DNA from: Medicago truncatula | Taxonomy: Eukaryota; Streptophyta; Magnoliopsida; Fabales; Fabaceae | DNA: 64,000 nucleotides | Direction: 5' to 3' | NCBI RefSeq assembly: GCF_003473485.1 | Contig: NC_053045.1 | Span: 40,404,494 to 40,468,493 of the forward strand | Shown here: in pieces, positions 11,381-23,201 of the stretch | Position numbering within the stretch: the first letter of the stretch is position 1 | How the letters are laid out: the number at the start of each line of letters is the position of its first letter | Program-made: the position numbers and the translations under genes | Notes under the pieces: generated by a model | Databases searched by the model: none | What the model saw: the letters and a program-made list of their open reading frames with translations, nothing else | What the model was told of the DNA's origin: nothing

Positions 11381-14136
11381 TGTAACAACCCGATTTTTAG
11401 CTAGATTTATTTTAATTATTTATTATGTGATTATTTGTGTTTGTGTGTGATTATTCATCATTGGATGCATTTTCATGGATTTCCGTATTAGAAGGGTATT
11501 TTGGTCATTTAGCGAGTAAGGGTAAAATAGTAATTTTGGTGAGAATTATTTTTAGTTTTAGTGAGAACCATTATTTTACTAAGTTACTAGTGTAGTAATT
11601 AATTTTTACCGTTGTTAGTAATTTACCGTTGAGTGTATAGAAACTTTTTAGAGTTATGTTAGAATGGGTTAAATCCACTAGGGTCTAGAATTGAACCCAA
11701 ATGAGTTGGAGCATATCTAAACCTAAAACTTGGAGAGAAATTCATTCATTCTTTTTCATTTCACAAAGTTAGAGAGAGGTAGAGAGAGAAAGTGGGAGAA
11801 AGGAAGAACAAGGGTTAGAGAAAGGGGGAAACTTGAAGATTGAAGAATTAGGAGCTAAAGTGAAGCCTAAGTTTGGATTAATCATTATCTAAGGTAAGGG
11901 GGTTAGTCTTCTTCATAATCATGATTGTTTTGTTTGCAATTTTCTTGGATTGTATGAAATAGTGCTTAATTGAGTAAGTATTTATATGAACCCAATCTTT
12001 GAATTTCGTGCTCTTGTTTTGGTTATAATTTTGAGTATGTTAATTGAATGATAAATGAATTGTTGGTGATGAAATAACATGTTCATAATGTATGAAAAGG
12101 GGTAGTTGTGAAATTATGGTTAATTAATGTTGTTGTTGGATTGAGGTGAGAATCAAGTTTCAATTGATGTTGTTGTTTATGATTTATGACTTGGGTGTGC
12201 ATATATCATGATTGTTGGTGAGAATTGAGATGTTGTTGGTTGTTTTGCAAAAATGGGTCAAATAGTGATTTTGGTTTAAAATGATGTTTGATTCAAGTGG
12301 TTTTATGAAATTGAGTGTCTTTTCATGTTGAGAAACGTTTGGATGCACTTTGGGAACGAATTTGGGTAATGGGAAGTCAAAAATTGGGATTTTGGGGTGA
12401 AAATGGATTTTTCCCGTAAAACAGAATTTTCTGAAACTGTGCTCACTCGCCAGGCGAGCTGGTGGCGAGCAGCTACTGTGTTAACTCGCCATGGCGAGCA
12501 ACCTTCCTCGCCAGGCGAGCTTCCCAAATGCAGCATCCCATGTTTTCGCGTTTTGCGTCGTTTTCACTCGTTTCCGTTTTGTTTTGGATTTCGATTTTAA
12601 CATGAAAGTTTTAGACAATTGAGTTGGCATTCCATTGGCCTTGGTTTGATTTGAAAATAATGTTTTGTTTTTGAGTTATGAAGAAAATACTCTAAGGAGG
12701 TTTTAATAAAACTTTACGAAAATTCCGCAATTGTTTCTATGTCAACCCAAACCTTATGGATTGTTTCCTAACTTCAAATTCTGTTTATTATAAGTTCAAT
12801 TAAAGGTTTTAGAGTATTTGAGACTTGGTTTGTGAAATTGAGACTTAATTCGGAAAATTACTTAGAATGTCGATTTTTCCGGAATGTGATTTCTCTTAAG
12901 AAATGAAATGGGATTAATGTTGTTTAATGATTATTGAATTTCTAGAAATGGATGAGATTGGTTCCTTTGAACTTTAATTGGTTTTACTTTGAAAATGGAG
13001 ATGCATGGATGAATTATGATATGTTGGATATGATATTAACATGAGGTGTTGTATGTTCTCTTATTTGATATATGAGAAATATTGTAATGATGAGATGATA
13101 TTGGTGAATCCATATCATTGTTAATATGATATGTATTGTTGATTATGTATGTGGTGATGAATTATTGGTTTGATTGCATAAATGCAAATAAATATTGGTG
13201 ATGATATGATGAGTTGTTGTGTGGACATATGCATTATTATTGAGTCATATGTCCATGCATACATATTTGGTGATGACGGATATGTTTATATATCCAATTG
13301 GTGATGATTTTGGTGATGATGGGCGACGGCCTAAATATTGGTGATGACCGGTACTGCATGCATATAGGTGTTGTGTCCAGGATCATATCATGAGGTGACA
13401 TGAGTCCTAGTTGTGAAATTACTTGATGTACTTGTGGTTGTAAGTGATTAATGATGATGTTTGTATTTGATGGATTGTTGTGTCACGACATGATTAACTA
13501 TGTGAATTGATAGACTCATGGAAGTGGTGGAATTATGAATGATGATTATTGATGATGATGATGTGTTCGTTGAATATATGTCGATGAGACTTGGATTGTG
13601 GTGATAATGTATGTATGTAATTTATCTATTTTTGATTCATTATACGATATTGGATTATGCTATTCCTGCTTATCTGTGTTATTGATTATGTTGATGTAAT
13701 ACTCACCTCCAGTGATTTTTAACCGCCTACTTGCCTATATGGGTGAGTAGACGTTGTGCAGGAGTAGTAGCTTGGTGAGTTCCTGATGTTGTTGGATAGT
13801 GGGAGTTTTCTCCACTATCGGGTCTTAGAGTAGAGTCGGCTCTGATCTAGGGATTTTGTTGTTAGCTCTAGATCTTGTTGGATTATTTTTATATTTTGAG
13901 ATTTTGTCCATGTGTCGGACTTGGAGAGTTTTATGCTTATGTATTTTGAGATCACATGACATGTATGCTTGATGTATAAGAATTTGTATCCGCTGCGACT
14001 GATGAGGTTTTATATACATGCATGTTGACCGTTGATTTGATTTTGATTTCCTTTGATTTGGTGAAAGTAGCGTCTATTTCTTGAATATATGAATTATTCA
14101 CATGTTTAATTGCTTTAATAGAAATAGGGTGTTACA
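11381..14136 (+). mobile_element. Ty3/gypsy (Tekay/Del-like) solo LTR, fossil
   Basis: The 2756 bp unit begins TGTAACAACCCG and ends GGGTGTTACA. It is flanked by a perfect 5 bp target duplication AAACA (11376-11380 and 14137-14141). No coding sequence, primer site or second LTR is present, so it is a solo LTR left by LTR-LTR recombination. TGTAACACCC-type ends are common in Tekay/Del chromoviruses, which is the basis for the family call. A GC-richer patch at about 12445-12525 contains three CTCGCC...GCGAG palindromes. The right half is rich in GATGATG-like simple sequence. It interrupts the Harbinger element and is therefore younger than it. Confidence 0.9.
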
Positions 14137-14172
14137 AAACACACATAACTTAATTAGTGCAATAGACTCAAC

Positions 14173-14496
14173 TCACAAACAATCTATTTCATCAAGAAAC
14201 ATTTTGAACTTTGCCCATATGTGTTTGACTAGATCTGCTTGCCATTCGTGATGTACATTTGAATCACACATCACAGATCTAGCACGCACATGATTCACAA
14301 ATGTAGGTAGCACCTTAGTTGAAAATGGCTCAAGTGTACTAGACCCACTTGTCTCAGACTGATCATAATTTGTCCAATGTTGAGCATATGTATCTTGTTC
14401 AGATTGAAATGGACGGACTCCAAACAAATAATACAATGAAGTTAAACAATAGATAAGGCAAAAGGTGACAAAATACAAACAACGACTTGACAACAA
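14173..14496 (-). pseudogene. C-terminal remnant of a PIF/Harbinger transposase
   Basis: On the minus strand the open stretch ends with NHVRARSVMCDSNVHHEW and QADLVKHIWAKF. This matches the tail of plant Harbinger transposases (family pattern like ...LQADLVEHIW). The catalytic DDE core and N-terminal part are absent. It begins right after the stop of the ORF1-like gene, so the deletion joined the end of ORF1's neighbourhood to the end of the transposase gene. It could not act as a transposase. Confidence 0.65.
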
Positions 14497-14880
14497 TTAA
14501 TTTCCAAACAGATCGCAGCCCAACTTTTCCAACAGCTCTTTGCTCCGGACATCTAGATGCTCCCTTGAACTCAGCTTCATAAACATCTTCATCTTCTTAA
14601 CCTCGGTACTTTCTTTCAACAACTGGTTAGCCTCCTCTTGCCTCATGGCTATTTGGTTCAATAGTTCCAACTCTTTCTCCTTATATTGTTTGAATTCATT
14701 CCACTCTTCATTGACCGATTCCAAGGCTGCACCCTTGCTTTTCTTTTTACCCTTTTTTTTAGCTACATCCCTCCTCATTGGGCGAGCACTAGATCCTACG
14801 GAGTTGGAATCACTTGCATCATTCTCGTGGGCTCTTTTAGTAGAACTTTGGGTGTTAAAAGAGTTATTGTTGGAATCCAT
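14497..14880 (-). CDS. Harbinger ORF1-like protein with NAM-associated C-terminal domain
   Basis: A 127 aa frame with ATG at 14880 (MDSNNNSFNTQSS...) and stop at 14497. It has a Ser/Asn-rich N-terminus, a basic AKKKGKKKSKG stretch at about residues 40-50, then a charged helix (NEEWNEFKQYKEKELELLNQ) and a C-terminal SSREHLDVRSKELLEKL segment. This is the layout of the NAM-associated domain (PF14303-like) of Harbinger-borne Myb/ORF1 proteins, often annotated as 'glutathione S-transferase T3-like'. The usual N-terminal Myb-like part is missing, so it is a truncated copy, although the frame is clean. In the family it helps the transposase bind DNA and enter the nucleus. Confidence 0.7.
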   Translation of the reverse strand: MDSNNNSFNTQSSTKRAHENDASDSNSVGSSARPMRRDVAKKKGKKKSKGAALESVNEEWNEFKQYKEKELELLNQIAMRQEEANQLLKESTEVKKMKMFMKLSSREHLDVRSKELLEKLGCDLFGN

Positions 14881-15283
14881 TTCATTAAGAAGATGTTTAG
14901 AGCTACAAACAAGAGTTTATTGGAGGCTAAATAGAAAAAATAGAGGGAAAAAAGTCAATTTTTTTTGTGTTCAAATCAAATGAACCAAATCTCTATTTAT
15001 AGACAAAAAATTATGAATTATGCCGAAGAAAAAAAATTAAATAATAGTAATTTATTTACTATGAAATAGTTGACCTCAAATCAAATAATTAGGATGAGAT
15101 AAAAATTTGGAAAATCAAAGCAACCAATAACATTTTACCAAATATTTTGTGTGGCCCCCACTTCCTCCTCATTCAACATGTTGAATTTTTTCAACTTCAA
15201 TTAATCCATCTCACTTTCAACACTCCATTACAACCATTCAACTATTTAATTTTGTTTCTTCAACATGCCCGTTGTAAGTGGTC

Positions 15284-16074
15284 TAAGGAGTGAATTTTTC
15301 TATTGTAGTACTTTTACATAATGGGCATGCGTTTAGTATTGTCAGGATTATATGCATATAAAAAAAGAGAACAAAAAAAGAATGCAGGAATGTAATTTAT
15401 TGTGAGAAGGTAAGGGAGGAAGGAGACAATGGTAATAGTAAGTAATAAAGCTAAAAAGATTACCTTTTCCATTTGACTTTGAAGATGACGTTCTTATAGA
15501 TGAGAGAAACTTGTGGATAAATGCGGTGAAGACCTTGATTGGGCTCTTGAGAGAGAAGAGTATAAGGACTCAGACTCATAAAATTAAAGTTTGTTCTGTG
15601 ACTTTCAATGAGATGTGTAATACTGTAGTAGTAGTATTTTATTACTACTCAGAAAGTTTGAGTTGTCTAGTCAAACCTGAACACCTATTAGGATATGGAC
15701 AATACATGGCGGTCAGATTCGGGGTTTATAATGGATGTATTCCGGACATCAAAGACCGTCCATTTAAACTTGCTGGAAACTGAAATGACGTTAATCATTG
15801 AACAACCGTTTTTTGACAATTAGTGTGATAATTTTTTTTTTCTATTTCTATTGATCAAAAATAATGTAAAGAGAAAAAAGAATAGAGATAATAAAAATAT
15901 AATGTAAGTATGAAAGAGAAAATTATCATAAAATAGTTGTACAAATATCATTTCTTATCTTCAATTTAGAATAGGCTCTTCCTAATGAGTTAACACTTGA
16001 ATTAAAAGAAACAAAAATTGAGACATCTAACCTCAATGAGCTAGCACCTTATGTTGAACAAAATAATAAATTCA
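15284..16074. other. Intergenic stretch without a recognised gene
   Basis: A 90-codon open stretch at 15511-15783 (+) has no recognisable family. On the minus strand, about 15640-15464 is pyrimidine-rich and ends in ATGGAAAAG next to a possible donor (GTAATC). It could be a leader exon, but no gene can be attached to it. The remainder is AT-rich. Confidence 0.4.
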
Positions 16075-16976
16075 AGAGTAAATAGACAATTACTTCCCTA
16101 AAATTGTAAGTTTCGTCAATTACTCCCCGACGTTAACCAAACTTCAATCACCCTCTGAAATTGCCAACGTTAATCAATTTATCTCTTCCGTTAAATTCTT
16201 CTTTTAGTTAACATCACATTTGCCAAATACCCCCCTGAAGTTTTGCACTTATGTGCAAAATGCCCCCGAACTTGAAAATTTATATTTTTTTTCTCATACT
16301 ACTCAAAAGATATGTGAAATGAGTTTCTAATTTTACTGACAAACTAATGCATCTCTAATTCCAATCCAAAGGTAAAGCAAGATTTAGGAGACTACTGCTT
16401 AATCTAAGAGGTGTATTTTATTTACTATTCGTTTAATTCTTTCATATCCTCTGTTATTTCAAAATAGTAGATGATGCCACATGGTAATGAATTATATTCC
16501 TGAATGATGATAGTGTGCTTGGTATAATTTTCTTAATCAGGTAATTATTGCAGACTAAAACCGTTAGAAACAATGTCATCTAATCATTAGTTTAAAAAAA
16601 TGTCATCTAATCTATTTATAAAACAAAGCATATTAATTTAAATATGTAGCTAAGCTGAAAAATATTATAATTATACATTTTTACAAGGATATCAACCACT
16701 ATCTTAATTGTTTGCCTTTAATGTCTTTTGAGTCAAGTATAAGAAAAAATATATAAATTTTCAAGTTCGGGGGGCATTTTGCTTATAAGTTCAAAACTTC
16801 AGGGGGGGGGGGGGGGGGGTATTTGCAAAACGTGATGTTGACTAACATAAGAATTTGACGGAGGGGGTAAATTGATTAACGTTGTGCAATTTCAAGGGGG
16901 TAATTGAAGTTTTGTTAACGTCAGCGGGGTAATTGATGAAACTTACAATTTCAGGGGGTAATTGCCTATTTACTCT
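16075..16976. mobile_element. Foldback MITE with about 200 bp arms and an 18-G run
   Basis: The left arm (about 16075-16280) and right arm (about 16755-16976) are inverted copies starting AGAGTAAATAG(A/G)CAATTAC. They share TTAACGTTGGCAATTTCA-like and GCAAAATGCCCCCGAACTTG-like blocks. The right arm contains an uninterrupted G18 tract at 16802-16819, where the left arm has only a short C run. The interior is AT-rich and non-coding. No transposase was seen, and the target duplication was not resolved. Confidence 0.85.
16802..16819 (+). repeat. Uninterrupted G18 homopolymer
   Basis: Eighteen consecutive G residues lie inside the right arm of a foldback MITE. Such a run is rare in this AT-rich background and may form a G-quadruplex; its length may also be unreliable because of polymerase or sequencing slippage. 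Confidence 0.9.
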
Positions 16977-17131
16977 GATTTTAATAAACGTCTCTTAAGT
17001 TTTGATGATAACAAGGTATTAATAGTTCAATTGAAGATGTCTTAATCAAAATATTGGTTCTGAAAGAACAAATTGAAGAACAAGGATTTTCATGAGAAGC
17101 TATGTTGCAAATCAGAATGTGAAGGAGTCGG

Positions 17132-19258
17132 TGTAACACCCTATTTAATTATTTGATTATTTTATTAAGTTTAGAGTCTATTTTTATGACTTATGTGATT
17201 TATATAATTTTTGTGATGTGCTGATTTATTAAGTTGCTTATTTTATTATTTAATAGAATAAGCTTTGAAAATAAAATAAGATTAAGTTGTGGGAGCTGTT
17301 TTGGAAATTAGAAGAGTTTGGTGGAATAAGTGGAAATAAGATAAAAAGGGTTGAGGAAATAAATAGGAGAAAGAGAGTCATAATAGTTTTTACGTGAAAC
17401 AAGTTTTTGGAGAAAAAGGGAGAAAACAAGAGAAGAGAAGCACCTAAGAGGAGAAGCTTGCAATCGATTAACCTAAGGTAAGGGTGAGACTAATCTTCTT
17501 TAATTCTAAGTTGTGTAATTCTGAGATTCGGATTTAACATGTTCTAGGATGTAGTTTTGGAAGATTTAAGAATTAGGTTAAAAGTTGGAGAATTGATCAA
17601 TTAAGAGTAGAAACCTGTTAAATTGATGTAGAATTAGTGTCCAGACCTTAGACTATTCATAGAACAATGATTAGAATAAGTTTTAAGGTTAGAACCATTG
17701 AATTGGATGAGTTTTGAGAAAATCAGCAATTCTGCCCGAGCTGACATTCATCGCTCGCCATAGCGAGTAACTGATCTCACCTCGCGAGTGATGAACTTCA
17801 TCGCTCGCCTTGCGAGTAAAACCCCTCGCCTCGCGAGTGACCCTAGTTGTCGCTCGCCATAGCGAGTGAATCCCTCGCCATAGTGAGTTACCCAATGAGA
17901 AAAACATGATTTTGTGAATTAATGTTAAAGGTCAAGATTCAGATGGTTTCGAGTGCCTTAACCTGTTTAGGAATGATTAGGCAAGTTTTTGGATTTAATC
18001 TGGGCATAAGGAAGTTGAAAATGAGATTTTTGAGTGAAAAATGTCAAATTCCCGAGAGCAATCAGTTTGAGCTCGCCACGGCGAGTAGCTAACTCACCAT
18101 AGCGAGTACCCTTTTCCTGAACTCGCCATAGCGAGTAGAGTGGCTCGCCTCGCGAGCCACTCAGTGGCAGTCAACCTTGTGTAGGGTTCTTGCTATCTTT
18201 GTCGCACGTGATGTTGAGAGTTGATCCTGGGATAGGAGTGGAGGTTGTTATTAAGTTATAGACTTACAGAGAGCCTGAATCAAATGATTAATGATTGTTG
18301 ATTAATTTAAGATATTTATATAATGTGTTGAAAACGTATGATATGGAAAATATTATTGTTTATATCATTCAAGCTGTTGTTATCAATGTTGCTATGTTGT
18401 TGTCTCTGCTGTTGTTGAATCATTATTGTCATTAAGTTGCAAGTGTTGGTCTAAGTTGTAAAGTTGTAAGTTGTTATTCCAAGATATTGGAGTCATATAA
18501 GTTATGGAGTTGTCTAAGTTGTACGTTGTTGAGTCCATGCATACTCATTTGAAGTTGAGGGCTTGATGCCCTGTGAGTATAATTATACTCTATATGTTGA
18601 GGGCTTGATGCCCTGGTTGGTACCACATGCATGATTAAGAAGTTGAAGTTGCATTGTCGAGTTTAAGAAGTTGAAGTTGCATTGTCGAGTTTAAGAAGTT
18701 GATGTCGCATTGTCGTAGTCTTTAAGTTGTCATTTTTCAATGAGTTATCAATGAAGCCCTGTATGAATAATTATTGTTATTAATTGATGATGTTTAAGTT
18801 TTTAAATGCATTTGATGAATTATCTGCTTATTATTATTGAATGTGAAATCTCACCCCTTCTGCTTGGAAATGTTGCCTCTACGTGGGTAACTTGCAGGTA
18901 ATCAAGATTAGTTGTTGAAGTGAGATGACTCTCTCACGTGTCGTCGTCTTAGGGTCGCTCTGATACATAACGGGATGGGGTATTTGTTTTCCATGTGTTA
19001 CGTATTTATCACGATTTTATGTTGAAGATTTATTTAAACTGGATTTTAATTAAGTTGTTTAAGTTGAGGCCGTTGTGCCAACATGATATTGAATTTAAAT
19101 GTTTTCCGCTGCATTGAGATTTTAAATTAATGACATGAGTTGATTGAATAAATAGTAACTTTACTATATTTATATTTGAAAGAAGTGTAGCATCCTGTTT
19201 TTAGTTGTTTACTTTGATATATGCAAAAAATTTCAAGTTGGGAAAACGAGGTGTTACA
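17132..19258 (+). mobile_element. Ty3/gypsy (Tekay/Del-like) solo LTR 2, fossil
   Basis: The 2127 bp unit begins TGTAACACCCTATTT and ends GAGGTGTTACA. It has a perfect 5 bp target duplication GTCGG (17127-17131 and 19259-19263). There is no internal region, so it is a solo LTR. Two clusters of CTCGC...GCGAG palindromes occur (about 17750-17895 and 18070-18160). A threefold tandem AGTTGAAGTTGCATTGTCG lies at about 18630-18715. The GTTGAGGGCTTGATGCCCTG phrase occurs twice (about 18553 and 18596) and also, inverted, in the third solo LTR, so these two belong to one subfamily. Confidence 0.9.
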
Positions 19259-19272
19259 GTCGGGCTCTAAAG

Positions 19273-19677
19273 TAGGGTTGGGAATAGGCTAGGCCGACCT
19301 ACAGGGGCCTGCGACCTGACCTGCTATGGCCTGGCCTTGCCTGACCTGTTTAGAGGCCTAGACTTAGGCTTTTTAAAAACTATGTTTAGTTAAATAGGTC
19401 AGACTTAGGTTTCTAGAAAAATATGTTAAGCCTAATAGGTCGGCCTACTAATACCTATCTACTAAAAAAAATAGATTAAAATAATTGCATACATTAAAAC
19501 TATTTGATGGCCTTAATTTAAAGTAGGCTTTCAGGCCAGGTCAGACTTTTAAATAGGTCAGACCAAGAAAACCAGTCAATGATAGGCCATAGGCCAGGCT
19601 TAAGCTTGTAAATTTTTTTCGTAGGCTAGACTCAGGTCTATCAAAGTCTGGCCTGGCCTGGCCTATTTCCACCCCTA
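19273..19677. mobile_element. hAT-type MITE, 405 bp
   Basis: Ends are inverted repeats TAGGGTTGGGAATAGGC and TAGGGGTGGAAATAGGCC (on the opposite strand), with further GGCCTGGCC-rich arms. The flanking 8-mers CTCTAAAG (19265-19272) and TTCTGAAG (19678-19685) match at six of eight positions, consistent with an aged 8 bp hAT target duplication. It carries no coding sequence. It inserted into the Copia LTR next to solo LTR 2. Confidence 0.85.
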
Positions 19678-20641
19678 TTCTGAAGGTCATCCAGACTCTG
19701 AAATCAATCAGACTCTGAAGATCTTTTAGAATCTAAAGGTCATGATCTAAACAAGCTAAGGGACAAAGGAGTTGAAGCCTTAAAGATCAAGTCTGAATTA
19801 TTCAGAAGATCAAGCACAATGGTTCTGAATATGTCAGAAGGTCAATGGATGTCATTGTCAAGTGAAGGTACAAAGAAGGACAAAGTGTACGACCACTACC
19901 TCCAACATTCCCATGTGCAATTATACGAAGCTACAACTGTGTCCATTGGAAAAGAACAGTTAATTCCTCGTCAAGGAAATAATTAAAATTCATTCCATCA
20001 TAGGACATTAACCAAATCAAGCAAGAAATCAATTATGATGGATCAAGCTTCTCAAACGACTCTATGACGCGTTGGCACTCTTTCAACATCTCTTTTATAC
20101 CTATATGCAAAGGATTGAAGACTTTGAAGATTAAATGTCAAGACTCTACAATTTTACAAGTGTCAAAACCCTGTCAAGTTTAATAGGCATCAAACACTTA
20201 AAATTTCTTATAAACTTTCATATCTTATAAATTCTTAAGTCTAGAGTCTGAACTATTTTGCATTTGTGAACACCTATGATTGTATATCAAGTGTTCAACC
20301 AATCAATTTTTCTTTGTAATATTTGTTTGTTAGAAGTCTCTTACTTGTGTGCTTGAGTATATGAAATCTCTGGCTTGTGTGCTTGAGCCATTGTAATCTT
20401 GAGTGATTATAGTAAAAAATTTCTTGCAAGTTACAAGAGGACTGAACTACTTTCGGATTGCGGAAGGAACCATGATAAATTGATTGTGTCTCTTTCTTCT
20501 TTCTCTATCTCTTTTATATCCGTTGCACTTAACTGTGAACATTGCTTCAGGTTTTGAACTCTATCAGAAGTTGAACTTCTGACTCAATTAAAAACGAGAA
20601 AAAACTAACACAATTCACCTCTCTTCTTGTGTTTTTCCCAC

Positions 20642-22037
20642 CTTAATCTTATGTCTCTAAATTAAGGATTTTATATAATTTAAATACCAGTCGTTAGTCT
20701 TTTTTTTGTTTTTGTTTCTTTCTACAAGTAATGAGTAGTCTTGTGTATAAGTGGATAATTTGGGGTTAAAGCTTCTCCCCACACATTATATGTATTTCTT
20801 CATGAACAAGTTGAGAGAATTTTTTTTTAGGTGTAAACATAATATCTCCTTCGCACAAGTAGAGAGATTAAATTGTTGAATTGATTCTTTCTTAAAAAAA
20901 AAAGAAGAAAAGAAATTTGTTGACCTAATAATAGGAGCAACGTTATATTGACAACCAAATTTCTACAACCCATTCCACGCGGTAGCTTTTATAAGAAACA
21001 ATTAAGTCTGACACGCAAACCCACGTAATTAAAAATGATTAAAAAAATAAATTTGTACAGCGAATCGTAGTAATTAACGGTGTGGACAACCTTTTTGGTT
21101 GTTCATATAACATTTGTCTAGTAATAGCACAATGACAACAATTTTAAAGTTGTTATTCTCAAAGTTACACTTGATCTCATACATTTACTCCCTTTATCTC
21201 AAAATAATATTTGTTTAAGATTTATGCATAATTTTAAAGAAAATGATTAATTGTGTTGATTTTAATGGTAAAATTAGTATCATTTATTAAAACATTCTTA
21301 TTAACTGTAGTTAATAAAGTTTTTAAGTTTGATAAATTCAATAAATAAAGATATCATAGTGGAAAAAAATGCTAATATTCTAAAGTGATATCTATTTCAT
21401 AACTTAAAAAAATGTTAAAGGACAATTATTTTAAGACGATAGAGTATTATAAGTGGAAGAGAACCAAATCATTCTAATTTTATATATCCACATAAAGAGA
21501 TGTATATTATTTAAGTGCACACTAAGAAACACTTATCCTTTATTTTAAAGAAAAAAACACTTTTCTCCAAAAAATTAAATCAATTTTTTGTTTTTAGAAA
21601 AAAAAAATGTTGTTGGGATGTGTTTAAGCATGATACATTTGTTCTCGTGTTTGTACATGATATATGCTAGAGAAATTCATCATAAAGGTGAATAAATGAG
21701 GTGTCCGAGGTTCGAACCTGCATGTAAATGTATTATTCCTTACCAAGTGAGCTAAACTCAGGGGTCTCTTAGATGAATTTTATAGATTTTAATCAAGAAG
21801 GCCGAAACAATTTTTTCAACGTTTATTCTACCCTCATTCCATTAAATATGTACGCCTACGAGATCCTTTTTTTTTTTTACTATACGTTACATTGACACTT
21901 GACCTAATAATAAAAAAGTGAAGATTAAAGTGATTGTTGGCAAGTGATTCACATTGTTTATGGACAAATGACAACCTTAATATGGTTACACTATTACAAG
22001 GCTTTTCCAAACTAAAGTGAATCAATCAAGCTCAGCT
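20642..22037. other. Intergenic region upstream of the TANGO2 gene
   Basis: AT-rich, without a recognised gene apart from a SINE at about 21683-21772. The last 260 bp before 22038 is the likely TANGO2 promoter and 5' UTR. No clear TATA box could be chosen. Confidence 0.45.
21683..21772 (-). mobile_element. tRNA-derived SINE fragment
   Basis: The minus strand has an A box (TAGCTCACTTGG within TTTAGCTCACTTGGTAAGG) and a B box (GGTTCGAACC) about 30 bp apart, followed by CTCGGACACCTCATTTATTCA. This is the common plant tRNA-related SINE head. There is no cloverleaf and no 3' acceptor end, so it is not a tRNA gene. The tail boundary is unclear. Confidence 0.65.
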
Positions 22038-23201
22038 ATGTGTATAACGGTGTTCATGTGGCAATCTCATCCAAAATACCCCTTCCTCCTCTTACTCAAC
22101 AGAGACGAATTTCATTCTCGGTACTAATCACTTACATATTTTCCTTTTTCACGCAAACGCTTTATTAATTGTTTTACTCTCTTTTTTATGTTGAATATGG
22201 CAAAGACCCACAGAACCATTGGCATGGTGGGACGGCGAAACAATCTTAGGTGGTAGAGATGTACTATGCGGTGGTACGTGGTTGGCTTCTTCTAAAAATG
22301 GTAGGTTGGCTTTTCTCACCAATTTTAGAGAACTCCAAAACATTCCACAGTCCAACACTAGAGGCGATCTCCCACTTCGTTTTCTTCAGGTCATTTCATG
22401 CACTCTATCTGTTTGTCACAAGTTTAGTCTTCAAGTGCGTCTTCTGTTATGCATTCATTAATGGTTTATATATTTTTGGCAACAGAGCGATAAGAGTCCC
22501 GAGGAGTTTGCGGAGGAAGTGCTCAAAGAGGCTCATCTATACAACGGATTCAACCTCGTATTAGCTGATATTTGCACCTCCACAATGGTTTATGTCTTCA
22601 ATAGACCAAATCATGGTTATCTTTCTGTTACCCCTGGAATTCACGTCTTGACTAATGCATCATTGGATGCTCCTTGGTCAAAGGTATACACAGTTACTAA
22701 TAATTGATTCTTGTATGCAAATGCTAATTAATTTACACCAGCTGAATTTTGACACTACTAATTACATTTTTCATTAAGGCTGAAAGGTTGCGTCATAGTT
22801 TCAAAGAGCTTGTTGATCAGTATGGTGACGGTGAATTTCCTATAAAAGAAATGGTTGAGAAACTAATGACAAACACAGTTAAAGATGATGATAAGTGCTT
22901 GCTACCAGGGATTCGTCCTCCAGAATTTGAATTTCCTTTGAGTTCGATATTTGTCGACACTCAATTTCCTTCAGTGGTAACTAATTAACACATTTCACTT
23001 TTTTGCATGCTTAAGCCTAACCTGGATTTTACATTTGACACCAGCTGAGAATTTACTTGTGTTTAGGGGCCATATGGTACTAGGAGCACCTCTGCTTTGT
23101 TTGTTACATCAAACAAAGAAGTCACATTCTATGAGAAACATCTGGATCAGAAGCAATGGAAAGATAACATGGTAACTTATCAGATCAGTGAGACACGGTG
23201 A
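22038..23201 (+). CDS. TANGO2: TANGO2/NRDE-family protein
   Basis: Five exons: 22038-22120, 22206-22389, 22486-22683, 22779-22973 and 23067-23201. They keep phase and give 264 aa, the usual size for plant homologues. The N-terminus is MCITVFMW, and the family-defining N-R-D-E tetrad is at residues 21-24, with a Cys at position 2. RPTEPLAWWDG and GGRDVLCGGTWLA follow; YGTRSTSAL lies near the C-terminus. The exon 4 donor may instead be at 22976 (GTG|GTAACT), which would add one Val; the shorter form fits remembered relatives in length. The family is linked in animals to Golgi organisation, mitochondrial lipid/acyl-CoA balance and haem trafficking; no reaction is firmly established in plants. 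The start at 22038 is chosen because Cys2 is conserved. Confidence 0.92.

Larger units (their letters stand above)
10951..15283 (-). mobile_element. PIF/Harbinger DNA transposon, internally deleted and split by a solo LTR
   Basis: Both ends carry imperfect inverted repeats: GATTATGTACAATGG at the left, and GACCACTTACAACGG on the opposite strand at the right (10 of 15 match). Each is next to TAA (10948-10950 and 15284-15286), the 3 bp target duplication of this superfamily. Inside, the minus strand encodes an ORF1-like protein and the tail of a transposase. Removing the nested solo LTR and its duplication leaves about 1.57 kb, too short for a complete ORF1 plus DDE transposase. The copy is therefore non-autonomous, with most of the transposase gene missing. 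The flanking similarity extends a few bases beyond TAA (TCTAAG on both sides). Confidence 0.7.
16977..20641 (+). mobile_element. Copia (Maximus/SIRE-like) LTR copy with two nested insertions, fossil
   Basis: Sequence outside the nested elements has the texture of Maximus/SIRE LTRs: TTTTGATGATAACAAG near the left, repeated CTGAAG(G/A)TC phrases, CTTGTGTGCTTGAG repeats at about 20345-20400, and an end near CTTCTTGTGTTTTTCCCACC. Without the nested solo LTR (17132-19258) and MITE (19273-19677) about 1.1 kb remains, a normal length for such an LTR. No internal protein-coding region was found beside it, so it is a solo or fragmentary LTR. Its left boundary is uncertain. The right half matches a second copy at about 42540-42955. 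Confidence 0.65.

Noticed and set aside
15464-15640. Leader exon of the B3 gene 5 kb upstream
   Set aside because: An ATG and donor are present, but the phase does not fit the next B3 exon and nothing ties the two together.
11381-19258. Solo LTRs 1 and 2 as the two ends of one large retrotransposon
   Set aside because: Each has its own 5 bp duplication, the sequences are only distantly alike, and the DNA between them is Harbinger, MITE and Copia LTR sequence, not gag-pol.
21683-21772. Possible tRNA gene (A and B boxes)
   Set aside because: No acceptor stem or anticodon arm pairs. The boxes are those of a SINE head. The same holds for 26325-26437.
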